Source: Struthio camelus
Lineage: Eukaryota > Chordata > Aves > Struthioniformes > Struthionidae
Assembly (NCBI RefSeq): GCF_040807025.1
Contig: NC_090982.1
Coordinates: forward strand, 86,615,463 to 86,679,462
Length of the DNA stretch: 64,000 bases
Direction: 5' to 3'
Translations under genes and position numbers: made by a program
Notes under the pieces: generated by a model
Told to the model about the DNA's origin: nothing
Database searches by the model: none
The model's input: only the letters and a program-made list of their open reading frames with translations
Part shown: positions 53,701 through 64,000 of the stretch, one piece after another
How the letters are laid out: each line of letters begins with the position of its first letter
Position numbering within the stretch: the stretch's first letter is position 1

Positions 53701-56700
53701 GTGCAGATCGGAAGCACATTAATATAGACTTCTTTTGTAAGTTTACGTTAACTTAAAACATACTCAGAACACTGCAGTTCTGCAAGAAAAGCAAAAGGAT
53801 CAGAAGATTAGAAATTTCAGGTTCCAAGTTTTTAATTATTTTAATTTCAGCTTTACCCAAAGATCCTACTTATGCAGGTATTCACTTCTGGTATTCATAC
53901 ACAAAAATCTACAGAGTTTTTGGCAGGCTACACAAAGAGAAAAATCTACGTCTCAAGCGTGCACTGTGTTTGGTGTGCTTCCCACCCAACAAGCCAAACA
54001 AGAGCAGCATTTATGATTTAGGATTTATGATCCCAGCTGGAGAACCTGTAACTTTCTGACGAACTTTGCAACTTGGGTTGGATCTTTACGCGGCTCAAAA
54101 GACAGATAGTGGCACTGAAGCGTTGTTGGTTATACAGCGCCAGAACTATAGGCCACTGAAGCTTCAGCAGCGGTTTCAGACTTTGGCAGACTGTGGTAGT
54201 ATGTTCATGCGCTTCAGTTCCTCAAACTCCAGACCCTAGCCTGAGTGCATCAACTTTAATGTTGATTAACGATGAAAAACACCCTTTATATTGGATTTCA
54301 AAAAATTGGATTTCAAAAAATAGCTTAAGTTCTCTTTCAGGCTTCAGAATTTAAGAACCTACTAGTGGAAGAAGATTTAAAAAAAAAAAAAAAAAAGAGC
54401 AACTGCCTTGTTAACTTTCATTTAAAATAATTTAGCCGAGCAGCTTTCTTTCAAATGTGAACTTAATTTGTGATCTTCATTGTATGTGGTGAGCAACTGA
54501 CATTGAGCCTGAGATATGTAATCACTTCAGGGATGCAAATTAAACATATTCTTTAAAGTGGAAATTTTAAGCACCCAGTTTTAAAAAAACAATATCCAAT
54601 TCAGACTACTCAGCTATAGTTATGCTGACTACTTACAATTCAGTCTTCAATAATCAACAGTAAATAAGCACAGTCAGTTATTCAGTAAGATTACTGCAGC
54701 AGATCTAGATATGGAACCAGACATTTAGTTCTTCTGAAAGAACTGTAATTATCCTACGACACCTATGTACTGTACTCAGCTAATACAAGTACCAGTGAAT
54801 TTGTTCTAGGATTGTTTTAGCATTGTTTCCACTCCCCAAGAGTGAGAGCAATTGTTTTTACTTGACTGTCAGCTATGTCAGATAGTTATCAGCCAGATAC
54901 TTACCAGATTATTTTTTTGTTTTGTTTCAAATTACAGGAGTATTTTAAGTAAGGTAATACTTTGCTCAAGAGCCTACATTCAAATAGCAAAATGAGAGTC
55001 TAAGATCATTAAATAAACAAAAAAGTGGTAATTCAGTTGCAAGACTGTCTTATACAAAGAGGATTTGTCATTACTGATTTAATCAGTAAAACGAGATGAT
55101 ATCATTCCTACTCCTCTTACTCATGGTGGGTTTGGAGACTCCTACCTGGTTTCAACTTCAAGTTCTGCAGTCATCACTCACTGTGAACTAGTCTTATACA
55201 AGGAAGAGAAGCATTAGGCTTCAGAGTTACCTTAACTCCAACCTGATTGCTATCTTAGGGGGGAAAAAAACCAAACAACCCCAAAACACCCTATTGACAG
55301 CTTTATCTGTGATGTAAGCACTTGGAAAATCATGTTATTCGGACAGTCATAATGCTAGTATGGGTTAGCAAATATATTCTAACAACTGTCATCTGGCTAC
55401 ACACTTAAGAAGCTTAAAGACTGGAGACAGCTAATACACTCAAAGATGCAAGAGACCTCTACAGGACAAACCTTTGCCCCTTCTGGCATCTTTCAGGTTT
55501 TCCATTCAAGTTTTTAAACGTCACCCTTCTTACTGCATTATTGGAAAAAAAAATGCTTTTAGTGTTTTAACATGACATTTTTCTTAGCATAAAGGGAGTA
55601 ACAGGGGGCACTGAAGATTCCAGTTATACTTGTCAAATACTTCTCAGGTTGGCAAGGCTTGCCAGGCCGTGGCAGAATTGCCACCCAACAATCACCACCA
55701 GCACCTTTATCTCTAGGAACAAGTTCTCAGGTGGCCCACAGCAGACTTTTGCAATTCTTTCATGTGATTCGGAGATTAAGACAAAAACTCTTAAGTTAAA
55801 TCTCCAAAAATCTTTTTAGTTTGGCTACATGCTTATATAACTTGGGGTATGCTCCCTATTTCAGCTCTTCTCAGGCTAACAATAAGGTCATCTCATCAGA
55901 GAGGCAGCTTTCTTATCACCAGTTTTCAAGAGCACTTTCTCCAACTTTTTTTTTTTTTTTAAACCAATACGACTTTCTGTACCTGCTGCTATTGACAGCC
56001 AAGAAAGTCACTCCTCCGATGAGTATGATGACCGACCAACTTACTGACGGCTGGATTCAGATTCATACAGGAAGTCTGTACGATGCCATGAACGGAATCT
56101 AGTTTTCCTGGCTCCCAGTCACATGCCTTAACAAGAATAAAAGGATACAAATATCTTTTCCCTTGTTGTTCACCTTTGAGATTCTTCCACTTCAAAGACG
56201 ATAACAAATTACATTATACTACTCCAGCTAATGCCTGTCAGCTTCTTTTTTGGGGGGAAGGGGGGGGGGGAAAGGGGGTCAACGGGCAAGGGGAGTAAGT
56301 CAAGGCTGAAAACATCTCGAGATGTTTAAAAAAAAAAACTATAGCTTTTAGAAATACTATAGTGCTTTATTTTAAGAGACATGTAAATCTTATTTAAGCC
56401 TTTTTCAGTATTTTTTAAGGTGATGTAAAGGCTTCTAGTGGCAACACATTAAAATATCATCACAGTAAAAAGAGCAGCTTCCATTGCTGCTTCGTGTATA
56501 CAAGAAAGCCATAAATCGCAACTTACTTTTCAGGCACTCTACACCCTCCGCAGCTGTGACAGCCCACGTTTGACCACAGCTCCCAGCACACATTTGGTCA
56601 GTGCAGCTACACAGTACTTCTTTCAACTATTCCTGCACTTGTGTACAAGGGCTACCCACGTGGGAATTTGCGGTACGGGTACCTAGAGTAGGGGTTGTGG

Positions 56701-59700
56701 GAGCACCACGCCGCTACCTGAAGGGCTACGTTTATTTTTAAAACTTGCAAAACGCCAAATGTAAAAACCGTAAGGTTTTGCTTGGCTACAGATCTCTTAA
56801 GAACCAGGGGCTCCTTTGGTCTGATAAACAGTTAGTGTCTGGAAATTCTCCTCCCCTATGCTAAAAATTAATTTTGGATAAAGAATACAGTGGAATTCCA
56901 ATTATCATTATTCTTTCAGTTAGGAGGTTAGCACTTACAATAAACATGTTTTCAGCCATAGCACTGAGGCCTCCAAGAAAGGCCAGATCAAACTCAGCAT
57001 TCCTGCTATTTCAGGGTTAATGTTTTTTGGGTTGCAGACGCTGCAAGTTCTTTTTACACATTGCAAAGCCAGCAACAGAAAGAACATATATTTAATCCTC
57101 ATGAAAAATCCATCAGAAGCAACCTTTCAATTATATCCTCCTTACATAATTACATATGAAATAAAAAAAAAAAAAAAAGTACTACAGCACAGAGAAGCCA
57201 GGCATAAAGTTTAAGCAGAATTCCTTCAAGATAAAGCAACTGGTTATGAAGTACGTTAGGAAGAGAACATGCAACATCTTCATTTTTAGAGAAAGCAGAG
57301 CAATCGGTGTAGGACACGGCTCCGGCGAGCCTTGCTGTAGGCAGAGTGGCACTACAGCAGATGATGCTTTGCTCTGCGAGGGCACGGACACAGGCAAGAC
57401 AGGCGTGAGACAGCGAGACCTCCCCGTGCCTGGGTGATGAGCACGCGTGCAGGCACAGCTCTGGGCAGTAAACGGAGATACCTAACTAATACGTCTAAGA
57501 AACTCGGCAAAGATACACCTGCACTAAAACGAGTTACATATTTAGCTCTCTAAGCATAAGCTTTTCAAGTGAGAACTTCAAAGGACCTCCTAAAGCAATA
57601 CTTTCACGCAAAGATACTCGGTAACAATAAAACAAACAAAGAAACCCCAAAACCAAAAAAACCCCACCAAAAATACAACCAAGTTCTCCCTCTGCGCCTT
57701 CTGCTCATTCCTCTTTTGTAACTGTAATTCTTTTTATGACCTGATCCTCCCCACAGAGGCTAAATATTTTATCACAAGCTAAACAGTGTGACATCAGATA
57801 AGAATAAAAGCAGAAGAAACAAATGAACTGCTCAGGAACAATGATCCTATTTTTATGCAAGTCCCATTGTCTTGTTTTTAAGTGACTCAAAGTACCCAAG
57901 AATACACTACAGAGAACAATCCTGAGCCGGTGAAGAATAAACGATGTAGTCTAATAGCTCCTCAGAGTCTAATATTCTTCATTTCTCTTTTTGAGAGTTG
58001 TAGCAATAACAGTTTCTCAGTTCTCTTTTCCACCTCCCCCCCCAACTCCAACGAGACACAGGCAAGGTCTTTAGTCATTCAAGCCTTATTTCTTGGAAAA
58101 GATATTTTTGCTTCTGAACACGAACGAGTTGCCTGTTTTCAGGGGCACCCTTATGAGAAAAGCTGCCTGACCAACATGCAAGGGTTGATACACTGGAGGG
58201 TCATGCTACTACTTTAACAAGTATAAATATCTCAGAACTTGGTGTTAGTGAATGGACGTCCGAACCAGCGCATGCCAATTCCTACAGTCCCAACTCTGGT
58301 TTTCCCTTGACACACACAACACTCCCCTTGATCCAAACTGCTTCAAGCCTAAGTATAAGATGAGAAAACACAAGTCTACTAAAGCACCGGTGCTCAGTGT
58401 GCATCTCTTCAGTAATATATTGCTTTAAACTGATTTTACTCTGCGTTTCATACTTGGGGGAAAAAAAAAAAAAACACAAAAAACCCCAGCGCACACAGTC
58501 GCCTGCGGAGCCTAGACACAGCTCAGCAGCTCACTGTCCGATCCGATTAGCAAACGAGAAACAAAAGCCCTGAACCAATAAGGAGTAACACAAAAAGGGA
58601 AGAGAGAAGTGACTTACTTGTCTCAATTTATACACCCACGCGCGACCCTCCCTGTCCAGCGCTTCGCTTTATGAACGAGAAGTGCTTTCAGAATTAAGTG
58701 TACAAACTGGTGTACGAAAGGCATCGTGCCGGCTCCCTGCGGCCGCTGCCCCGGGACCACCCCTAAGGTCAACAATGAACGTGACACCCCAGTTATGACC
58801 TGAGCCTGAAAGCATAATAAGGCAGATATGAAATTTTTTTTTTTAAGAAAGACATGGACAGGAAGCAAGAGTATAAAGGCACAAAGTTTCAGTCCGAGGA
58901 GGGCTGTCGGCTCGTTTCCCCTGCCCTGGGCCTGCTGGCTCCGGTGGTCCCCCCACCCACACCCCAGCAGCATCCCACGAGAGGATGCCCACCCGGAGAG
59001 GGCAGGTGGAGAGCAGCCGGGCAGGGGGGAGGCCGCTCGCGCCCGTCACTCCAAAGGCTCTTTGGCAACGGGGCCTGAAGTTGTTAAGGGAAAAACAGCA
59101 GGTTAAAAAAATAATAATAATAAAAAACAAACAAGCAGATTTTTGGGGTTTAAAAAAAAAAAAAAAAAAGACCTGAAGCTGAACATCACCGACGCGCAAA
59201 GCTCGGCGGGGATCCCAGCGTGATGTCGGACGGCGCACAAACGCCCTGGCCGCAGTCCTTCCCCAAAGTGCCTAATCCTGGCCTAACCTCACACCGCCCC
59301 CCCCAAACCCGGCCAGCCCCAGACCCCCCCCCTCCCTGTTTTGATTTCGCAGGCCTAGCGCTTCCCCTCACCCCGGCCTCACAGGGCCCAAAGGGTATGG
59401 ATTCACCCCCTAAACCACCGGCAGGAGGAGGACGGGGACACGCAGCCCGCCGGTGGGCGCCACCCTCCATTTTGTGTGTCGCGCCCCCCCCCCAAACCCC
59501 TATGGTGATGGTGGGGGGGGGGTAAGAAAGGCCGCACTCACCCTGGCGGCCCACGATCTCGGCCACATGCTCGGAGCTGGGCACGGGCACGCACTCGGTG
59601 GTGTTGACGCTCTTGCGGCGGAGCAGCGCCGCCTGCTCGCCGGCCAGGCTGCCGGCCGCCCCCCCGCCGCCGCCGTAGGCGTGGGACAGCATCGCCGCCA

Positions 59701-60199
59701 TCATGCCCTGAGGATCGTCCGCCCCGTAGAGCGCCCCCGCTGCCGCCGCCGCCGCCGCCGCCTCCTGCGCATCGAAGGGAGCCGAGAGCAACGCGGAGCC
59801 CAGCGCCGGCAGCAGCGGCCGCGACGACGGCGAGGAGGAGGAGGACGAGGAGAGCAGCAGCAGCGCCGCCGCCGCCGCCTCCTCCTCCTCCTCTTCCTCC
59901 CCCGCCAGCTCCTCCTCCAGCTCCAAGTCCCCTTCGTCGCCGGCCTCCTCTTCCTCCTCCTCCTCCTCCGCCCCGCCAGGCGCCGGCTCCGCGGCGGCGG
60001 GGGAGGGGGCGGCGGCCTGCCGCCGCGGGGCCGCCTGGCTGCCGGGCGGGCCGCGGCGGCGGCGGCGGAGGCTCAGGCCGGCCAGGCGCTGCCGCAGCAG
60101 CCGCGTGTCGGGCTGCTGGAGCAGCAGCGGCGGCGGCAGGCGCGGCGGCTCGGCCGGTTCCTCGGCGGGGGAGGCCGTGGCGGCGCTGCCGCTCGGCAT
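43196..60199 (-). CDS. MEX3C: MEX3C, KH/RING RNA-binding E3 ubiquitin ligase (2 coding exons)
   Basis: Complete gene on the - strand: 60199-59542 joined to 44421-43196, 1884 nt, 627 residues plus stop (human about 659). MEX3C binds RNA through two KH domains and ubiquitinates targets through a C-terminal RING; the family acts in post-transcriptional control and mRNA decay in the cytoplasm. The start MPSGS agrees with the human start. Residues 78-107 are Glu-rich tracts, 117-123 a Ser run and 147-154 an Ala run. KH1 is about 203-265 with its GXXG loop GRQG at 217-220, split by the intron. KH2 is about 296-360 with GPKG at 311-314. A Ser-rich, probably disordered region follows. The C3HC4 RING has ligands C576, C579, C591, H593, C597, C600, C612 and C615, all present. 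Nothing is broken. The N-terminal region is shorter than in human and differs most in its low-complexity runs. Confidence 0.97.
44755..44778. repeat. (AT)n microsatellite
   Basis: A run of alternating T and A of about 12 dinucleotides followed by a T run, in MEX3C intron 1. Confidence 0.9.
45878..45941. repeat. Short tandem repeat, 19 bp x 3.4
   Basis: Three exact copies of ggaggccctacctccccca at 45878-45896, 45897-45915 and 45916-45934, then a partial ggaggcc. The copies are identical, so the expansion is recent or conserved. Confidence 0.95.
59542..60199 (-). CDS. MEX3C: MEX3C exon 1 coding part (residues 1-220)
   Basis: The ATG at 60199-60197 begins [10 protein letters not shown]. The frame runs through Glu-, Ser- and Ala-rich tracts into the conserved block [20 protein letters not shown] and ends cgccagg/gtgagt, with the donor GT at 59541-59540. 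The frame would stay open past the donor to 59186, but that part is intronic: its translation loses homology directly after GRQG, while exon 2 resumes with CKIKALR. Confidence 0.95.
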
Positions 60200-60267
60200 G
60201 GCCGGGTGTAGGGGGGAGGGAGGGAGGCGCTGAGTCCTGCCGGAGCCGCGGCCGGGCCGGGCTGAGC

Positions 60268-60294
60268 CTAACGGCGCGGCGCCGCCGCCGCCAT
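60268..60294 (-). other. Possible uORF in MEX3C 5' UTR
   Basis: On the - strand an ATG at 60294-60292 has A at -3 and G at +4, a strong context. It encodes MAAAAPRR and stops at 60270-60268, 68 nt before the MEX3C ATG. It matters only if transcription starts upstream of 60294. The same bases form a YY1-type ATGGCGGC element, so the DNA may be promoter rather than translated. Confidence 0.35.
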
Positions 60295-60385
60295 GCTACG
60301 AGCGAGGGCGGGCGCGGCCTGGGCGCTGGCTGCGGCCGCGCTCAGCGCTGCCTTTGTCCCATGGCGCTGGCGGCGGCCGCGGGCA

Positions 60386-60387
<2 letters not shown>

Positions 60388-60420
<33 letters not shown>
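60388..60420. repeat. (GGC)11 triplet repeat
   Basis: Eleven uninterrupted GGC triplets on the + strand (CCG on the MEX3C transcript strand), about 190 bp upstream of the MEX3C start codon. Located in the promoter or 5' UTR. Confidence 0.9.
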
Positions 60421-60422
<2 letters not shown>

Positions 60423-60649
60423 AGGCAGCGTGGCCCCGCCCCTCCCGCCGAGCCGCCGCGCGATTGGTCGGCCGAGCCGGTTCCTGGGCGGGGCCGCGGC
60501 GGAGTGGGCGGGGCGAGGCGGTGCCGGGCCTCGCCCCGCTGTGACGGCGCCGCGCTGGGTCGGGCCGCGCTGCCCCGGGGGGAGGCGGAGGCGGCGGCGG
60601 CGGGGCCTCGCCTGGCCTCGCCTCGGCTCCCCCGGGGCCCCGCTCGCAG

Positions 60650-62000
60650 GGCTCGGCGGCCTCCCCGCGGGGGCGCCTCGGCCACCCCGAGGGCACACAG
60701 TCGCCTCCCTCGGGACACGCCGCCCTCCCCGAGGGGGCTTCGGCCTCCCTGAGGGGACGGTCGCTCCCCTCAGGAGCTGGTGGGCTCCCGCATGTCATTT
60801 CAGCCTCCTCAAGGGCACATGGGCCTTCCCAAGGCGTTGGTGGCATCCCCGAGGGGACAGAGTCCTCCTCAGCAGCATGGTCACATCCCTCAGGGCTCAG
60901 TGTCCCTCCCCGAGGGCATGTCAACCTTCTTGAGGGGACAGCTGCATCCCTCAGGGCCTGGTGGCCTCCCTGAGGGCCCACTGACCTCCCTGAGGGGACA
61001 GTCACATCCTTCAGGGCCCGGTGGTCTCCCTGAGGGCATGTCAGCCTCGCTGAAGGGGCAGTCACATCCCTCAGGGCCTGGTGGCCTCCCTGAGGGCATA
61101 TCGGCCTCCCTGAGGGGACAGTCACATCCTTCAGGGCCCAGTGGCCTCCCTGAGGGCATGTCAGCCTCCCTGAGGGGACAGTCGCATCCTTCAGGGCCTG
61201 GTGGCCTCCCTGAGGGCCCACTGGCCTCCCTGAGGGGACAGTCACATCCTTCAGGGCCCAGTGGCCTCCCTGAGGGCATGTCGGCCTCCCTGAGGGGACA
61301 GTCGCATCCCTCAGGGCCTGGTGGCCTCCCTGAGGGCCCACTGGCCTCCCTGAGGGGACAGTCACATCCTTCAGGGCCCAGTGGCCTCCCTGAGGGCATA
61401 TCGGCCTCCCTGAGGGGACAGTCACATCCTTCAGGGCCTGGTGGCCTCCCTGAGGGCATGTCGGCCTCCCTGAGGGGACAGTCGCATCCTTCAGGGCCTG
61501 GTGGCCTTCCTGAGGGCCCACTGGCCTCCCTGAGGGGACAGTCACATCCTTCAGGGTCCGGTGGCCTCCCTGAGGGCATATCGGCCTCCCTGAGAGGACA
61601 GTCACATCCTTCAGGGCCCGGTGGCCTCCCTGAGGGCATATCGGCCTCCCTGAGAGGACAGTCACATCCTTCAGGGCCTGGTGGCCTCCCTGAGGGCCCA
61701 CTGGCCTCCCTGAAGGCCCAGTCGCATCCCTCAGGGCCTGGTGGTCTCCCTGAGGGCATGTTAGCCTCCCTGAGGGGACAGGTACATCCTTCAGGGCCCA
61801 TTGTCCTCCCCGGGGGCATGTCAGCCCCTTCAAGGGCAGAGTTGCATCCCTCAGGGCCCGGTGGCCTTCCTGAGGTCATATCAGCCTCCCCAAGAGGACA
61901 GCCACCTCCCTGAGGGCACGTCAGCCTCCCCAAGGGGATGGTGGCATCCCTCAGGACCTGGTGACCTCCCAAAGGGACAGAGGCCTCCCCAGGCCACCAC
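60650..62000. repeat. Minisatellite with 20-bp subunits in a 60-bp higher-order unit
   Basis: From about 60961 to 61800 the sequence repeats every 60 bp without a single insertion or deletion over 14 units. Each unit is three related 20-mers such as CCTCCCTGAGGGCATGTCGG, a second with ggggacagtca after the shared core, and a third with catccttcaggg. Units come in three types by the bases after ctgaggg (gcccac, gcatgt, gcatat), in an order that suggests block duplications of 120 bp. Degenerate 20-bp periodicity extends on both sides to about 60650 and 62000. Because 60 is a multiple of three, frames of 377 (+), 409 (-) and 521 (-) codons stay open; I do not regard them as genes. Confidence 0.95.
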
Positions 62001-63505
62001 GGCCCGTTGGAAGTGCTGCTGGCCTCCCGGGGCCGGGATCTGAGGGGGCCGCTGTGCCTTCCTCCCTCAGCAGCTCTCCTGCCGGGGACAATGTGATGAG
62101 GGGCGAGCATGAGCCCCACCTAGGTGGTGGCTACTGTCCCTTCCTGGTTGTCCCTCAGAAGTTGTGGGGGAGCCTGTGGGCTTAGCGCTGTGTCCGTGAG
62201 GTTTGGGGGAGCAGGCTCAGTCGTCGTGTGGGGCTTATTGCCACATCGGGTCAGCTTGTTTCTTGAGATAATGCTTGTTCTGAGCCAGCGGAGAGCAAGT
62301 AGTTTTCTCCGCAGGCATCGGAAGAATGAATGAGCTTTTATCCTGCCCTCTTACCACACTACAATAGCAGTTTTCAGCCTCTGGTCCGTGGATGCTGCGG
62401 GACTTTCAGAGGATCTGTGGAAGAAAGTGAAGAAAAGCAACTCTGTTGTCACTGGGTTTAAATTCACTTTCACTGGTGAAATGTGGGTGAATCTGAAAAA
62501 GATAAAAAACTCGCTGGTCTTTGATAGACGCCCTCCTTTCCCCGCTTTAGGAAGGAAGTTTGTTCTTTCCTGCTGAGGTGGTCTTTACTGAACTATGTTG
62601 TTTGGGTTGTACTACTTAGTAGAGCAAAACGGAAAAAGAAGTGGTTATTACATTTGCTTTGGACTTAGTTTCAATCAGTGCAGTGTCAGACAATGAGAAG
62701 GCAAGTGTAGTGAACATGCCCATAAAGTCACATGACTTAGGTTTGGTTTATTTGTCTCTGTCATGCTTGTCCAAACAACTAAAAGCGGCTGTTGACTGTA
62801 ATGGGGAACTCATGTAATATAATGCAGGGTGGAGCAGGAGGACACATTAAATGGTTAATTTACACAATGATTTTACCATGCTGGATGCTCCCAATTCAAG
62901 CTTCCTTTATGATGACTGTAGTGTTACACTAATTGCCCAATTTTAGCTATCATAAGGACGCTCCTCAGAGACTTAGCCCCTCTTTTGGAAATGGTGCTGG
63001 TAATCATATCCCAAACATAGCTTGAGAACCAGAATGAAAGAAGAGCGCTAGGTGGTAGAGGATTTTAAAAGGATTTTTACTTTTGTGCAATGTTATTCAG
63101 TTTTTTGGGTGTTTTTTTTTTTGAAAGTCGCTATTTTGCTCACTGTGGCCTGGTATAGTGAAGGCTCTTTGATGCAGGAACTACAGGTTAAAACTGTTAA
63201 ATCTTTCACTCTTAGATCAGCCCTTTGGCGCATGTAGATGCACGTTACAAACAGTTGAAAACTTCAGACAAAACATGAAGAAACTTGTTTAAAAAAGTGA
63301 TTACATTTTCGTGAAGAATCAGAAATGAGAACTGACTTCTTGATGCTTAAAGAGAAACGATGGGTAGCGAGAGGGTGGGTTGTGTAGAGAGTTGAAGGTG
63401 AAGTCTCTTAGCTTGGGTTTCATGCGAGGGGAGAAAGAGCCCAGGGAGAAATGGAGAGGGAAGGCAGACATGGTCATTCACAACAACAGACTAGAAAATG
63501 ATTTT
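62000..63505. other. Non-coding DNA upstream of MEX3C
   Basis: Ordinary mixed-composition sequence with short chance frames. No gene, RNA or repeat recognised, apart from a T run at 63112-63121. Confidence 0.55.
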
Positions 63506-63511
63506 CTGCAG

Positions 63512-64000
63512 CAGCATTCAGCTCAGGAAGCGTGGGCTAGATGAGTGGACGGTGAGGTGGATTGAGAGCTGGCTGGATGGCCGAGCACCGAGGGTTGTGG
63601 TGAATGGCGCAGAGTCAAGCCGGAGGCCTGTAGCTAGTGGTGTCCCCCAGGGGTCAGTCCTGGGTCCAGTCTTGTTCAACATATTCATCAATGACCTGGA
63701 GGAAGGGACAGAGTGCACCCTCAGCAAGTTTGCTGATGATATTAAACTGGGGGGAGTGGCTGACACACCAGAGGGCTGTGCTGCCCTTCAGAGGGACCTG
63801 GACAGGCTGGAGAGGTGGGCAGAGAGGAACCTCATGAAGTTCAACAAGGGCAAGTGCAGGGTCCTGCACCTAGGCAGGAATAATCCCATGCAGCAGGACA
63901 GGCTGGGGACTGACCTGCTGGAAAGTAGCTCTGCCGAGAAGGACCTGGGAGTGCTGGTGGACAACAAGTTGACCATGAGCCAGCAGTGTGCCCTTGTGGC
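63512..64000 (+). mobile_element. CR1 LINE reverse-transcriptase fragment (runs off window)
   Basis: One + strand frame is open from about 63513 to the window end, roughly 160 codons. It starts at an internal point of CR1 ORF2 ([18 protein letters not shown]) and includes the reverse-transcriptase motif [10 protein letters not shown] (63639-63668) and the catalytic FADD box (63729-63740), followed by the thumb region ([20 protein letters not shown]). No ATG begins it, so it is a 5'-truncated copy. The boundary at 63512 is approximate. No stop or frameshift is seen up to 64000, so it is younger or better kept than the CR1 fragment in SMAD4 intron 7. It can make no complete protein on its own. 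Confidence 0.93.

Larger units (their letters stand above)
44422..59541 (-). other. MEX3C: MEX3C intron 1 (15.1 kb)
   Basis: One large intron separates the two coding exons. It holds an (AT)n run at 44755-44778, a 19-bp triplicate at 45878-45941, A/C-rich low-complexity patches (47370-47410, 55259-55290, 57630-57672, 58457-58490), a G run at 56251-56272 and scattered A or T runs. The 15-bp direct repeat at 54291-54320 is trivial. GC-richer patches at about 48400-49970 have open frames without motifs. No transposon, structural RNA or coding exon was recognised. Confidence 0.65.
59560..60660 (-). promoter_or_regulatory. MEX3C: MEX3C CpG island and promoter
   Basis: Very dense CpG sequence covers exon 1 and continues about 450 bp upstream of the start codon. 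A YY1-type ATGGCGGC on the - strand (60294-60287) is a plausible start-site-proximal element. An uninterrupted GGC triplet run lies further upstream at 60388-60420. No TATA box is evident. The exact transcription start is not readable; I infer it between about 60290 and 60450. Confidence 0.7.

Noticed and set aside
59186-59541. Read-through extension of MEX3C exon 1
   Set aside because: The donor cagg/gtgagt ends homology at GRQG, and exon 2 resumes exactly with CKIKALR.
60268-62119. Long frames over the 60-bp minisatellite as real genes
   Set aside because: A stop-free repeat unit divisible by three opens several frames on both strands; the products are pure repeats with no known domain.

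Overview
This is a piece of vertebrate nuclear genome, most likely from a bird. It carries two protein genes that point towards each other: SMAD4 on the + strand (exon 1 near 7.25 kb, coding exons 17041-31154) and MEX3C on the - strand (coding 60199 down to 43196). Coding is split by GT-AG introns. SMAD4 is compact, with its coding part in about 14 kb. The two recognisable retroelements are CR1 LINEs, including one with the typical avian CR1 3' end. The SMAD4-MEX3C neighbourhood corresponds to human 18q21; from general knowledge this block is Z-linked in birds, but nothing in the window itself proves the chromosome. I cannot name the species.

Layout. 1-5.8 kb: AT-rich non-coding DNA with an exon-like block at 1667-1876 and a CpG-rich stretch at about 5080-5560. 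5.84-6.48 kb: a G-rich minisatellite of about 21-bp units, directly before the SMAD4 CpG-island promoter (about 6.48-7.32 kb). 7254-16923: SMAD4 intron 1. 16924-31154: SMAD4 exons 2-12, all with intact splice sites, giving a complete 551-residue protein. 31155 to about 32.3-32.5 kb: SMAD4 3' UTR. About 32.5-41.3 kb: convergent intergenic DNA with a GC-rich, low-complexity stretch ending in a run of about 30 A. About 41.3-43.2 kb: MEX3C 3' UTR. 43196-44421: MEX3C exon 2. 44422-59541: one 15-kb intron. 59542-60199: MEX3C exon 1, in a CpG island. About 60.65-62.0 kb: a second GC-rich minisatellite, a very regular 60-bp unit built of three 20-bp parts. 62.0-63.5 kb: unremarkable DNA. 63.5-64.0 kb: a CR1 reverse-transcriptase fragment that runs off the window.

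Function. SMAD4 is the common partner of receptor-activated SMADs in TGF-beta/BMP signalling. MEX3C is an RNA-binding E3 ubiquitin ligase with two KH domains and a RING finger. They are neighbours by conserved synteny and I see no sign that they work together. All long reading frames outside their exons can be explained as minisatellite, CpG-island or chance frames, apart from the CR1 frame. I found no undescribed coding system. The most unusual material is the pair of minisatellites that sit just upstream of the two promoters, and a long (TC)n tract serving as the polypyrimidine tract of the 30-nt SMAD4 exon 4.
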